Positions 17,837 to 26,906 of a DNA stretch of 59,609 nt are shown here, piece after piece. The notes below the pieces were generated by a model, which was given only the letters and a program-made list of their open reading frames with translations, did not search any database and was not told where the DNA came from. Location: assembly GCA_024681515.1 (NCBI GenBank), contig JAILAR010000129.1, positions 1 through 59,609 on the forward strand, in the 5' to 3' direction. The position numbers were made by a program, and so were the translations under genes. Position 1 is the stretch's first letter. Each line of letters begins with the position of its first letter. Source of the stretch: Eubacterium sp. (GTDB taxonomy: Bacteria > Bacillota > Clostridia > Lachnospirales > Lachnospiraceae).

Positions 17837-17880
17837 GAGGGAAGGGTCAGTTAGAACGGCTGATTCCTTCCCTTGTTTCA
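17837..17880 (+). terminator. Terminator after cpsD
   Basis: GAGGGAAGG with TCAG pairs with CTGA and CCTTCCCTTG around a short loop, followed by TTTC. Confidence 0.65.
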
Positions 17881-17911
17881 AATATGAAAGCGTAATATAG
17901 GGGGCACCTAG

Positions 17912-18625
17912 ATGAGTAATATAGCACTAATTATTGCAGGCGGATCGGGAAACCGTATGCATCAGGACATTCCGAAACAGTTTTTGACAGTTAACGAAAA
18001 ACCGGTGATCGTCTATACGCTGGAAGCATTTCAGAGCCATCCGGAGATCGACGCCATAGCGGTTGTCTGTATCGCAGGCTGGGAACAGGTACTCCGGGCT
18101 TATGCGAAGCAGTTTAATATCACGAAGCTGCAGCATGTGATCCCCGGCGGGGAGAACGGACAGGGTTCCATTCGGAACGGGGTATATGCGCTTGAAGAAT
18201 TGTACGATCCCGATGATCTGGTTCTGATCCATGACGCGATCCGTCCCATGGTATCGGCAGAGATCATTTCCGATAATATCCGTGTGGCACGGGAAGAAGG
18301 AAATGCCATTACAGTTATCCCATGTGCGGAGGCCATGATGCAGACTGAGGACGGGCATGTATCGGTCGGCAGCTATCCCCGTGACCGCCTGAAAAGGACG
18401 CAGACGCCTCAGGCATTCCGGATCGGAGAACTGGCAGAGCTGCACCGGAAGGCACTGGAAGCCGGGATCACGAATTCCGTGGCTTCCTGCACACTGATGA
18501 TCGAAATGGGAAAGCAGGTGTATTTCTCTGCGGGGTCGGAGAAGAACATTAAACTGACGACCGTGGAGGATCTGGATATCTTCAAGGCGCTTCTGGCGGC
18601 AAAACGCGCGGATTGGTTGAAATAG
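17912..18625 (+). CDS. IspD/TarI-family cytidylyltransferase
   Basis: 237 aa. A CTP-dependent cytidylyltransferase with ALIIAGGSGNRM, IPKQFLTVNEKPVI, HDAIRPMVS and RTQTPQAFRI, all typical of the IspD/TarI fold. It could make CDP-methylerythritol (isoprenoids) or CDP-ribitol/related alditol for surface polymers. The setting between capsule control genes and a sugar epimerase favours the polymer role, and no TarJ or IspF partner is adjacent to decide. AGGGGGC precedes the ATG. Confidence is high for the family and low for the substrate. Confidence 0.85.
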   Translation: MSNIALIIAGGSGNRMHQDIPKQFLTVNEKPVIVYTLEAFQSHPEIDAIAVVCIAGWEQVLRAYAKQFNITKLQHVIPGGENGQGSIRNGVYALEELYDPDDLVLIHDAIRPMVSAEIISDNIRVAREEGNAITVIPCAEAMMQTEDGHVSVGSYPRDRLKRTQTPQAFRIGELAELHRKALEAGITNSVASCTLMIEMGKQVYFSAGSEKNIKLTTVEDLDIFKALLAAKRADWLK

Positions 18626-18628
18626 TGA

Positions 18629-18659
18629 TTATGAGCCGGCTTCCCTGGCCGGCTCATAA
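18629..18659. terminator. Hairpin after the cytidylyltransferase
   Basis: TTATGAGCCGGC and GCCGGCTCATAA are perfect 12-base arms around a 7-base loop, 4 bases after the stop. No U-run follows, so it may protect mRNA ends or act as a weak terminator. Confidence 0.5.
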
Positions 18660-18740
18660 GGCAGACAAATCAGAGCGGAGCACGGACTCGAACGAAGGAT
18701 AATGGCATATCTGTGATAGATACGTGCGAAGTGATGATTT

Positions 18741-18775
18741 CACGGAGCGCGTAAGCGCGAAGTGTGGAATAGGAG
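18741..18775 (+). repeat. Dispersed repeat A, copy before the epimerase
   Basis: CACGGAGCGCG-TAA-GCGCGAAGTGTGGAAT runs directly into AGGAG, the ribosome site of the gene at 18782. Confidence 0.8.
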
Positions 18776-18781
18776 CATATT

Positions 18782-19837
18782 ATGATCTACAGCAGTACAC
18801 GTTGGTTTAAGGATATCGATCTGGTAACGGAGCGAGCCCTTCCCTTCCTCGGAGAACTGGCAGGGAAGTCGGTCATGATCACCGGCGCGGCCGGCCTGGT
18901 GCTCTCTCCGGTGGTGGACATTCTGATCCGTTACAACGAGACCCATGACACTCCCATCCGCATCCTTGCGGCGGGGCGGTGGCTGAAGGAGATGACCGAC
19001 CGTTTCGGAGACTACTGTGAGAAACCGTATTTTCAGTTTGTGGTCTATGATGCATCCCGTACGGACAACGATATCAGGGAACATGCGGATTACATCATTC
19101 ACGGTGCAAGCAATGCATCTCCCGACATGATCGTGAAGGAACCCGTGGAAACCATGATGAGCAACTTTACAGGCATGAAATACCTGCTGGACGTGGCGAA
19201 GACCTCCGGCACGAAGCGCCTGCTTTATATCAGCTCCAGTGAGGTCTATGGTAAAAAGGAAGGGGATCAGCCTTACCGCGAAGGAGAGTACGGGTATATC
19301 GACCTTCTCTCACCGAGAAATTCTTACTCCGTCGGGAAACGCGCGGCGGAGACCCTCTGCGCGTCCTATGCGGACGAATACGGCGTGGAATCCGTGATCG
19401 TAAGACCGGGACACATTTACGGTCCCACCGCATCTCCCGTGGACAAACGTGTGGCTTCTGCCTGGGCTTATGCCGTGGCACGGGGCGAGGATATTGTAAT
19501 GAAGAGCGACGGCGCACAGATCCGGAGCTACTGTCATTGTCTGGACTGCGCAACTGCTATTCTGACGGTTCTCCTGCGTGGGGAAAACATCCACGCTTAC
19601 AACATCTCCAATCCGGATGCCATTGTCAGCATCCGTGAGATGGCGGAGCTTCTCACAAAATCAGCGGGGGTCACGCTTCGGATGGAGCTTCCCACGGAGG
19701 AAGAGAGAAAGGGTTTTAACCCCATGGCCAATTCCTCCCTGGACAGTACCGGCCTGGAAGGACTGGGCTGGAAGGGGTGCTTCGATGCTCCCACAGGCTT
19801 CGCGGAAACGGTGGAGGTTCTGCGGGAAATCCTGTGA
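18782..19837 (+). CDS. NAD-dependent sugar epimerase/dehydratase (SDR)
   Basis: 351 aa. An extended short-chain dehydrogenase acting on a nucleotide sugar. SVMITGAAGLVLSPVVD is the NAD-binding loop (GxxGxxx form), LLYISSSEVYG holds the catalytic Ser and YSVGKRAAETL the YxxxK pair. RPGHIYGP and RSYCHCLDCATAIL are typical later blocks. The N-terminal 30 residues before the loop are longer than usual. The product may be an epimerised or decarboxylated sugar. It could feed the polymer made with the flanking cytidylyltransferase and lic-type genes. Confidence 0.85.
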   Translation: MIYSSTRWFKDIDLVTERALPFLGELAGKSVMITGAAGLVLSPVVDILIRYNETHDTPIRILAAGRWLKEMTDRFGDYCEKPYFQFVVYDASRTDNDIREHADYIIHGASNASPDMIVKEPVETMMSNFTGMKYLLDVAKTSGTKRLLYISSSEVYGKKEGDQPYREGEYGYIDLLSPRNSYSVGKRAAETLCASYADEYGVESVIVRPGHIYGPTASPVDKRVASAWAYAVARGEDIVMKSDGAQIRSYCHCLDCATAILTVLLRGENIHAYNISNPDAIVSIREMAELLTKSAGVTLRMELPTEEERKGFNPMANSSLDSTGLEGLGWKGCFDAPTGFAETVEVLREIL

Positions 19838-19902
19838 AATGACGGAAGAGCAATACGCAAATGGAGTATTGTGCAATCCTTATATAAGACATATATAAGA
19901 AT

Positions 19903-19946
19903 AGAAAGATCCGCTCATGAGTTACATGGGCGGATCTTTCTTGTTC
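19903..19946 (+). terminator. Terminator after the epimerase
   Basis: AGAAAGATCCGC and GCGGATCTTTCT pair perfectly and are followed by TGTT. It separates the epimerase from the lic-type operon. Confidence 0.8.
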
Positions 19947-20008
19947 ACGAAAATAATTCTTGACAATTATGTGAACAAGAGTATAATACGAACTGACTGT
20001 TCACGAAA
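19941..20008 (+). promoter_or_regulatory. Operator-like TGTTCAC sites around the lic promoter
   Basis: TTGTTCAC (19941-19948) and GTGAACAA (19971-19978) form an inverted repeat spanning the -35 and spacer. A third TGTTCACGAAA (19998-20008) repeats the first in direct orientation between the -10 and the gene. The layout is that of a repressor site. The encoded protein begins with a winged-helix domain, so autoregulation is a natural hypothesis. Confidence 0.6.
19960..19987 (+). promoter_or_regulatory. Sigma-A promoter of the lic-type operon
   Basis: Perfect TTGACA and TATAAT hexamers are separated by 16 bases, about 40 bases before the ATG at 20027. Confidence 0.85.
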
Positions 20009-20026
20009 GGGAGAGTTCTATTTTTA

Positions 20027-21871
20027 ATGAACAAACAGGAAGCGGACATCTTAATACTGCTGGCAGAAACGCCTTTCGAGAACCAGCGCGTGTTGTCGGA
20101 GCGTTCCGGCAGGTCACTGGGGTCGATCAATAAGTCCCTGAAAACCTTGAAGGAAGCAGGCTATCTTACGGAAGATTACAGACTGACAGAGCAGGCGGAG
20201 CAGGAATTTGCGGCAAAACGGCCGAGACGGGCTGTGATCCTGGCGGCAGGCTTCGGCATGCGTATGGTGCCGATCAATCTGACCAGTCCCAAGGCCCTGC
20301 TCACGGTACGGGGACAGCGGCTGATCGAGCGGCTCATCAGTCAGCTTCAGGAGACCGGGATCACGGACATTACCGTGGTGGTAGGTTTTATGAAGGACCA
20401 GTTTGAGTATCTGATCGATACCTATGGCGTGAAGCTTCTTGTGAATTCCGAATACAGTACGAAGAATAACCTCCATTCCATGGCGCTTGTGGCAAAGGCT
20501 GCAAAGCGGCTGTTTCGTCCGTCAGGGAAGACGGTGCAAAGCGGTGATGCGGCAGTGAAGGACGGCAACCTCTACATCGTCCCCTGCGACCTCTGGTGTG
20601 AGGAAAATCCTTTCCGAAAAAACGAACTGTACTCCTGGTATATGATGGCTGAGGAGGAAGATCCGGACAGTGGAATGCGGATCAATCGCAAAGAAGAAGT
20701 GGTTCGCTGCAAAGCAGATGAGGCCGGCCAGAGGATGGTCGGGATCAGCTACCTTACAAAGGAAGATTGGGATGGCCTGAAAGAAAAGCTGCTGGCGATG
20801 GACGGAAATCACCGCTATGATGACCTCTTCTGGGAGGAAGCCTTCTTTACAGAACAGGATCGGATGAGAGTAGCAGCCCGCAGTGTCTCGGGAAAAGGAC
20901 TTGTCGAGATCAACACCTACGAGCAGCTTCGGGATCTGGATGCAGGCTCCGGTCATTTAGCTTCGGAAGCGATCCGCGTGATCGCGGCGCATTTCCAGGT
21001 GCCGGAGTGGCAGATCACGGACATTTCCATGCTGAAGAAGGGAATGACCAATCGTTCCTTCCTCTTCAGCATCGGCGAGAAGAAATATATCATGCGTATC
21101 CCCGGCGAGGGAACAGAGCTTCTGATCAACCGCGAGGAAGAGGCGGAGGTGTTCCGGGCGATCAGTGGAAGAGGCTTCTGTGATGATCCGGAACTGATCC
21201 TTCCGGAGCGGGGATATAAGATCACGCGGTATCTGGACGGTGTCCGGACCTGTGATCCGGAGAATGAAGAGGAGCTTCGGAAATGCATGACGCTGCTGCA
21301 CAGACTGCATGACATGCATCTGACGGTGGATCATAGCTTTGATATTTATGCACAGATGGAATTCTACGAAAGTCTGTGGGAAGGCGAACCTTCCATTTAC
21401 GCGGACTACACGGAAACGAAGAAAAAGGTATTGGAGCTGAAGGATTACATCGACAGCCAGCCGAAAAATCTGTGCCTGACCCATATCGATGCCAACTGCG
21501 ATAATTTCCTCTTTTATGAGAAAGACGGGATGGAGCGGCTGCAGCTGACAGACTGGGAATACGCCGGGATGCAGGATCCGCATGTGGACATTGCAATGTT
21601 CGGCATCTACTCCCTCTACGAAAAGGACGCCATGGACCGGCTGATCGATATCTATTTCGCGACGGATACGGATGGCGTGGAAGATAAAAACATCCCATCG
21701 GCGATCCGGGCAAAGATCTACTGCTACGTTGCGGCCTGCGGACTGCTCTGGAGCAACTGGTGTGAATATAAACGCAGGTTCGGCGTGGAATTCGGAGAAT
21801 ACAGTCTCAGGCAGTACCGGTACGCAAAAGAGTATTACCGGTACGCGAAGGAGATCATCGATCATGAGTAA
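20027..21871 (+). CDS. Winged-helix / NTP-transferase / choline-kinase-type fusion (LicC-LicA-like)
   Basis: 614 aa with three parts. Residues 1-64 form a winged helix (QEADILILLAETPFENQRVL, then SLGSINKSLKTLKEAGYL). Residues ~66-310 form an NTP-transferase domain with RRAVILAAGFGMRMVPI and ALLTVRGQRLIERL, as in CTP:phosphocholine cytidylyltransferase LicC. Residues ~320-614 form an aminoglycoside/choline-kinase fold with the Brenner motif HIDANCDN (about 486-493) and LTDWEYAG. It could phosphorylate choline (or a similar alcohol) and activate it as the CDP form. The promoter carries TGTTCAC sites. GGGAGAG precedes the ATG with a long spacer. The stop overlaps the next start by 8 bases. Confidence 0.85.
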   Translation: MNKQEADILILLAETPFENQRVLSERSGRSLGSINKSLKTLKEAGYLTEDYRLTEQAEQEFAAKRPRRAVILAAGFGMRMVPINLTSPKALLTVRGQRLIERLISQLQETGITDITVVVGFMKDQFEYLIDTYGVKLLVNSEYSTKNNLHSMALVAKAAKRLFRPSGKTVQSGDAAVKDGNLYIVPCDLWCEENPFRKNELYSWYMMAEEEDPDSGMRINRKEEVVRCKADEAGQRMVGISYLTKEDWDGLKEKLLAMDGNHRYDDLFWEEAFFTEQDRMRVAARSVSGKGLVEINTYEQLRDLDAGSGHLASEAIRVIAAHFQVPEWQITDISMLKKGMTNRSFLFSIGEKKYIMRIPGEGTELLINREEEAEVFRAISGRGFCDDPELILPERGYKITRYLDGVRTCDPENEEELRKCMTLLHRLHDMHLTVDHSFDIYAQMEFYESLWEGEPSIYADYTETKKKVLELKDYIDSQPKNLCLTHIDANCDNFLFYEKDGMERLQLTDWEYAGMQDPHVDIAMFGIYSLYEKDAMDRLIDIYFATDTDGVEDKNIPSAIRAKIYCYVAACGLLWSNWCEYKRRFGVEFGEYSLRQYRYAKEYYRYAKEIIDHE

Positions 21872-22601
21872 CACAGAGGAAATAATCAAAGAAGCGCCGC
21901 ACGTTGTGAAACGGGCGATCATCATGGCGGCGGGCCGGGGAGAGCGGATGCATCCCGTTACGCTGACAACGCCGAAGCCGCTGGTCCGGGTAAACGGATA
22001 TCGGATGATCGATACCGTGATCGAGGCGCTGCATAAGAACGGGATCTATGAGATCTACGTGGTCGTCGGATATAAGCAGGAACAGTTCCTGTCTTTGCCG
22101 CAGGAGTACGAGGGACTGGTTTTGATCCACAATCCCTACTATGACACGTGCAACAACATTTCCTCCTTGTATATGGCGAGGGAGCACCTGGAAGACTGTA
22201 TCATCCTGGACGGGGACCAGATCATTTACAATCCTGAGATTCTGACACCGGAGTTTGAACGGTCCGGCTACAACGCCGTCTGGACCGAGGAACCGACGAA
22301 GGAATGGCTGATGACCGTAAATGAGGACGGCATCGTGACCGACTGTTCCAGAACCGGCGGGACGCATGGCTGGCAGCTTTACAGCATCAGCCGATGGACG
22401 GCAGAGGACGGGGCACGGCTTCGAAAACATCTGGAAACGGAATTCGAAGAGCGGGAAAACCGTCAGATCTACTGGGACGATGTGGCCATGTTCTGTCATC
22501 GGGAGGAGTACAGTCTCGGGATCAGGGAAATGCACCGCGGGGACATCATCGAGATCGACGATATGGAAGAGCTGATCGCGATGGATCCGACTTATGCGTA
22601 A
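21864..22601 (+). CDS. NTP-transferase, LicC-like (CTP:phosphocholine cytidylyltransferase type)
   Basis: 245 aa from ATG 21864, overlapping the previous gene by 8 bases with AAGGAG upstream. RAIIMAAGRGERMHPVTL and TPKPLVRVNGYRMIDT are the nucleotide-binding and conserved Lys regions; DGDQIIYN holds the metal-binding Asp. It is the second such domain in the operon, so either the fused copy is specialised (regulatory or different alcohol) or the two activate different head groups. Confidence 0.82.
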   Translation: MSNTEEIIKEAPHVVKRAIIMAAGRGERMHPVTLTTPKPLVRVNGYRMIDTVIEALHKNGIYEIYVVVGYKQEQFLSLPQEYEGLVLIHNPYYDTCNNISSLYMAREHLEDCIILDGDQIIYNPEILTPEFERSGYNAVWTEEPTKEWLMTVNEDGIVTDCSRTGGTHGWQLYSISRWTAEDGARLRKHLETEFEERENRQIYWDDVAMFCHREEYSLGIREMHRGDIIEIDDMEELIAMDPTYA

Positions 22602-22696
22602 GGGGGACATATTATCATGAAGCACGGACTCGAATAAAAAGGGAAATTAATCCGTGCGGCATGACGTAATAGAGTTTAGAAAGGGGCAACAAGAAA

Positions 22697-24292
22697 GTGA
22701 GCAACAAGAGTAATCCAAAACAGACAAACAGTGCACCGGCGGAGGGTAAGCTGGGCAGCACCATGACAGCGAAGGGCGGTCTGAAGCGGATCGATCCGTG
22801 GACCACGGTCGTCCCGTTCATAGCCATCGCGGTGCTATGTATCTTCTTTTTCACAAAGCCGGAGGGATCAACGGAAGTTATCGATAAGATCCGCGGATTT
22901 CTCGGAGATTCCTTTGGATCCTACTATCTGATCATCGGTCTCGGTGTTCTGATCGTATCGCTCTGGATCTCCTATTCCCGGATCGGCAAGATCCGTCTGG
23001 GCGGACAGGATGCAAAGCCGAAATTCAAGTTCTGGAAATGGGGCGCCATGGTATTCACCTGCGGCCTGGCTGCGGATATCCTGTTCTATTCCTTCTGTGA
23101 ATGGATCTACTACTCTCAGGAATCTCACGTACAGGATCTGGGTACGACCCAGGAATGGGCACAGACCTTTACTCTGTTTCACTGGGGACCGATCCCCTGG
23201 GCATTCTACGCGGTTCTGGCAGCGGCATTTGGTTTCATGCTGCATGTCCGTGGTAAGAAGAAACAGAAATATTCGGAGGCATGCCGCCCGATCCTCGGAA
23301 AATGGACAGACAAAGCTCCCGGCAAGCTGATCGATGTGCTTGCAGTCGTTGCGCTGATCGCAGGATGTGCCACCACATTTTCCGTAGCTACCCCGCTTCT
23401 GTCTGAGGCGCTGTCCGATCTCTTTGGGATCGAGAGCTCCAAATATATCACCATCGGCATTCTGCTGCTGACCTGCTGCCTGTACACCATCTCCGTTATG
23501 AGAGGTCTGAAGGGTATCTCCATGTCGGCGCAGATCTGCATGATCCTGTTCATCGCGCTGCTGGCGTACGTCTTCTTCTTCGGCGGACAGACCCGCTACA
23601 TCGTGGAGACCGGCGTGCAGTCACTGGGTAACATGGTACAGAATTTCTTCGGACTTTCCACGTATACCGATGCCCTCAGGGAGAACAACTTCCCACAAAA
23701 CTGGACGATCTTCTACTGGGCTTACTGGATGGTATGGTGCGTGGCTTCTCCGTTCTTCATGGGAAGCATCAGCAAGGGCCGTACGGTCAAGCAGGTTATC
23801 ATGGGAACCTATATCTTCGGTCTGCTGAGTACCTTTGTATCCTTCATTATCCTCGGAAACTTCGGTATGGGACAGCAGCTGACAGGCAAATTCGATGCCA
23901 TCGGCCTTTACACGACCTGCGAGAACCTGTATCAGACCGTTGTAGCGATCATCCATACACTGCCGGTACCGCAGCTGGTACTCATCGTGCTGATCATTTC
24001 CATGATCGCATTCTACTCCACCAGCTTCGACAGTATCACTCTGGTAGCTTCGCAGTACAGCTACAAGGAATTTGAGGGGGACGAGGAACCCAGCAAGAAG
24101 GCCCGTCTGTTCTGGGCACTGCTGCTGATCCTGCTCCCCATCGGACTGATCTTCAGCGACAGCTCCATGGCGAACATGCAGTCCGTAAGTATCATAGCGG
24201 CGTTCCCCATCGCGCTGGTCATCGTACTCATCATCGCGGCCTTCATCAAGGATGCGAAAATGTATGCGAATGAGATCCATCTGCCCGAGTAA
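22697..24292 (+). CDS. BCCT-family choline/betaine-type transporter
   Basis: 531 aa starting at GTG 22697, with AAGGGG about 10 bases upstream. About twelve membrane helices; LFHWGPIPWAFYAVLAAAFG and FYWAYWMVWCVASPFFMGSI carry the Trp-rich substrate-site helices of the BCCT family, and FYSTSFDSITLVASQYSY is also characteristic. It imports a quaternary ammonium compound across the membrane. Its place after the LicC/LicA-like genes makes it the probable choline importer of the cluster, replacing LicB. Confidence 0.9.
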   Translation: MSNKSNPKQTNSAPAEGKLGSTMTAKGGLKRIDPWTTVVPFIAIAVLCIFFFTKPEGSTEVIDKIRGFLGDSFGSYYLIIGLGVLIVSLWISYSRIGKIRLGGQDAKPKFKFWKWGAMVFTCGLAADILFYSFCEWIYYSQESHVQDLGTTQEWAQTFTLFHWGPIPWAFYAVLAAAFGFMLHVRGKKKQKYSEACRPILGKWTDKAPGKLIDVLAVVALIAGCATTFSVATPLLSEALSDLFGIESSKYITIGILLLTCCLYTISVMRGLKGISMSAQICMILFIALLAYVFFFGGQTRYIVETGVQSLGNMVQNFFGLSTYTDALRENNFPQNWTIFYWAYWMVWCVASPFFMGSISKGRTVKQVIMGTYIFGLLSTFVSFIILGNFGMGQQLTGKFDAIGLYTTCENLYQTVVAIIHTLPVPQLVLIVLIISMIAFYSTSFDSITLVASQYSYKEFEGDEEPSKKARLFWALLLILLPIGLIFSDSSMANMQSVSIIAAFPIALVIVLIIAAFIKDAKMYANEIHLPE

Positions 24293-24341
24293 GTGTGGGT
24301 GTCAAAGTTAATGACATTTAGAAAATCGGATAAGAGAAAAG

Positions 24342-24387
24342 AAGTACGGTGTGCCCTGGAAGTTGTCAGGCTACACCGTACTTTTTA
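24342..24387. terminator. Bidirectional terminator between BCCT and MATE genes
   Basis: AAGTACGGTGT pairs with ACACCGTACTT, with a T run on the plus strand and an A-rich left flank giving a U run for the leftward MATE transcript. Confidence 0.8.
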
Positions 24388-24442
24388 ATTGAATAAAATA
24401 ACAACTGCATATGGATCGTACAGGAATTATATGATGACAGGG

Positions 24443-25870
24443 CTACTGTCTTACCGCTGCGCTTGGGATCGGAAAGGGACGTCCGTGCGCAGCCTGTTCC
24501 ATCCGCGGTGCATGCCTGTGCATGATCCGGAAGTAAGTGATCATATTCATCAGCATGGCACCGGACCAGGCAGCAACCTCTGCCCATGCGGTGGTCTGGA
24601 AACCGACGGTCTTTATGAATGCGGCGATGACGAAGATGCGGAGGACCATTTCCAGGATTCCCGAGCACATGGGGAGAAGCGGGAAGCCCATTCCCTGGCA
24701 GGCGCTGCGGAATACAAAGAGGAAATCCACGAAGATGAGCGCGACGCCGGTCAGCGGAAGGTAGTTCTCTACCAGTGCGATGGCTTCCTCGCCGTCCAGC
24801 AGGAACGTTGCCAGCTGGTGAGAGAAGAAGATCATCAGACTGCCCAGAAGCAGGTAGGCAACCAGTGCCACCCGAAGGCAGACGCGGAGCCCTTCCCGGA
24901 TCCGGCCGTATTCCTTTGCACCGAAGTTCTGGCTGGCATAGGCGCTCATGGCGTTGCCCACCGTGAAAGCCGGGTTCATAAACAGGTTGTTGTATTTGCT
25001 GCAGACGGAATACGCGCTGGTGTAGACCACGCCGTAGCCGTTTACGAAGAACTGAACCACCATGCAGCCGATGGCTGTGATGGAGTTCATAAATGCCATG
25101 GGCAGACCGTTCTTCAAAAGACCGGTATACAGGGAACGTTCATTTCGAAAGTCCTCTCTTTTCAGACGGATCATTTCGATCTTACGGAGCTGCCGGACAC
25201 AGATCAGTGTGGAAACGACCTGGGAGATCACGGTTGCAAGGGCTGCCCCCTCCACGCCGGTATGCAGTATGAAAATGAAGAAGGAATCCAGTCCCAGATT
25301 CAGGACCGAGGAGACCAGGATCGCTTTCAGCGGTGTTTTGCTGTCTCCCAGAGACCGCAGCATGCCGGAGGAAATGTTATAGGCGATGGCCGAGAACAGT
25401 CCGGCAAAGATCACGCGGCCGTATCTCAGGCTGTCATCCATGATCACCTCATCCGTCTGCAGCAGCCGAAGTGCGGAGGGAAGCAGTAACATACTGAGGA
25501 CGGTCAAAAGTACCGTCAGTGCCAGAGCCAGCTGGATCGTGGCTGCGATGTTCCGGCGGAGCCGGTCATACTGCTTCGCGCCGAAGCTCTGGGCGATCAT
25601 GATGCCGAATCCGTTGGAGAGTCCCAGAGAAAATCCGATGATCAGGAAGAAGAGGGAACCCATATTTCCTACGGCAGCAAGCGCGTTGTCGCCGAGGCCG
25701 TTCCCTACGATCAGTGTATCCACAAAATTATAGAGCTGCTGCAGCATGCTGGTCATGAGCAGCGGCCAGAAGAATCCCATGATGAGCCGGGCCGGACTGC
25801 CTTTTGTGAAGTCAGAGACCAGGCTTTTCTTTTTTGTCTTTTTCATAGAATTTTCAATAGAATTATCCAT
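24443..25870 (-). CDS. MATE family efflux transporter
   Basis: 475 aa from the ATG at 25870, preceded by AAAGGGG five bases upstream; an open frame continues further but lacks protein character. Two six-helix halves: FFWPLLMTSMLQQLYNFVDT with GLGDNALAAVGNMGSLFFL opens the first, and GLLKNGLPMAFMNSITAIGC the second. It exports cationic compounds in exchange for Na+ or H+. It is divergent from an AraC-family regulator, which may control it. Confidence 0.9.
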   Translation of the reverse strand: MDNSIENSMKKTKKKSLVSDFTKGSPARLIMGFFWPLLMTSMLQQLYNFVDTLIVGNGLGDNALAAVGNMGSLFFLIIGFSLGLSNGFGIMIAQSFGAKQYDRLRRNIAATIQLALALTVLLTVLSMLLLPSALRLLQTDEVIMDDSLRYGRVIFAGLFSAIAYNISSGMLRSLGDSKTPLKAILVSSVLNLGLDSFFIFILHTGVEGAALATVISQVVSTLICVRQLRKIEMIRLKREDFRNERSLYTGLLKNGLPMAFMNSITAIGCMVVQFFVNGYGVVYTSAYSVCSKYNNLFMNPAFTVGNAMSAYASQNFGAKEYGRIREGLRVCLRVALVAYLLLGSLMIFFSHQLATFLLDGEEAIALVENYLPLTGVALIFVDFLFVFRSACQGMGFPLLPMCSGILEMVLRIFVIAAFIKTVGFQTTAWAEVAAWSGAMLMNMITYFRIMHRHAPRMEQAAHGRPFPIPSAAVRQ

Positions 25871-26159
25871 AAAAGCCCCTTTATTATAATCATCATAATT
25901 GTTTTGATTCTGTCTGCAGGAATCGCGCAGCTTCAGCGATTCGCTGTGAAACGCATTATACTCCGTCCTAAATATTTGTTTTATAAATCCATACGTTCTT
26001 TTACAAAAATATGGCATGATGTTCGCATATGTGGTATGATGAAAATGCAGTATTTAAAAGCGTTTGTTTTTGTGTCAATCTTCTGTTATTTTCATGGGCT
26101 TCAGGCCTTCGGAGAACGTGATCGAAATCGATCGGAAGAGCAAAAAACAGGGGGATCAT
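25871..26159. other. Divergent control region of MATE and AraC genes
   Basis: No gene supported. The region contains GGAATCGCG...CGATTCGCTG, an imperfect inverted repeat, and an extended -10-like TGGTATGATG near 26031. These could serve the AraC-type gene. Confidence 0.35.
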
Positions 26160-26906
26160 ATGAACACGAATCGGGAACTGGATTATCGTTTATACCTCCA
26201 GCGGGATGAGGAGTTTGTCCGCACGGATGTCCGGAAGGAATTCTCCCGCTATGAGACCATTGTCAGCGGAAATGTGGAGCAGGTGAAGAAGAACTACGCG
26301 GAGGTACGCAAGGACTTTTTTGCCGGTAAGGGTGTGCTCTCGAAGAATCCCCTTCGGAACAGCATCTACCATCTGGTGGTGTCCGTAGGCGTGCTCGCGC
26401 GAATGTGCGTGGAGGCGGGACTTCCCCACTCGGAAGCCTACACCATCAGCGACATTTATATTCAGAAAGCCGACGAAACGAAGGATGTGGAGGCGGTGCT
26501 GGATCTCATCGGACAGGCACAGATCGATTTTGCGGAGCGGATGCGGAAGCTCCGGAAGACTGTCGGCAAGTATTCCCTCTACGTGCGCCATGCCATCGAT
26601 TATATCTACGACCATTTGCATGAGCCTTTGAAAATGGAAGACCTTGCGAAGGTAGAAGGACTCAGTCCCGGCTATTTCTCCAAGCTTTTTGCAAAGGAGG
26701 TCGGTACTACGGTGAAGGCCTATATCCTGCAGGTCAAGGTGCGCACGGGCGCGAATATGCTGGGGAATCTCGATTATTCCATTTCCGACATCGCATATTC
26801 CCTAGGGTTCTCCTCCCAGAGTGCGTTCACCACGGCCTTCAAACAGCTGATGGGAAAGACGCCTGCGGCTTATCGAAGTGAGATGGACTATATCCGGATG
26901 GGATAG
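26160..26906 (+). CDS. AraC-family transcriptional regulator
   Basis: 248 aa from ATG 26160, with a G-rich AGGGGG upstream. The C-terminal ~100 residues hold two helix-turn-helix motifs: PLKMEDLAKVEGLSPGYFSK and YSISDIAYSLGFSSQSAFTT, followed by FKQLMGKTPAAYR. The N-terminal ~145 residues are helical and have no recognised sensor fold. It is divergent from the MATE pump, which is its likely target. Confidence 0.9.
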   Translation: MNTNRELDYRLYLQRDEEFVRTDVRKEFSRYETIVSGNVEQVKKNYAEVRKDFFAGKGVLSKNPLRNSIYHLVVSVGVLARMCVEAGLPHSEAYTISDIYIQKADETKDVEAVLDLIGQAQIDFAERMRKLRKTVGKYSLYVRHAIDYIYDHLHEPLKMEDLAKVEGLSPGYFSKLFAKEVGTTVKAYILQVKVRTGANMLGNLDYSISDIAYSLGFSSQSAFTTAFKQLMGKTPAAYRSEMDYIRMG

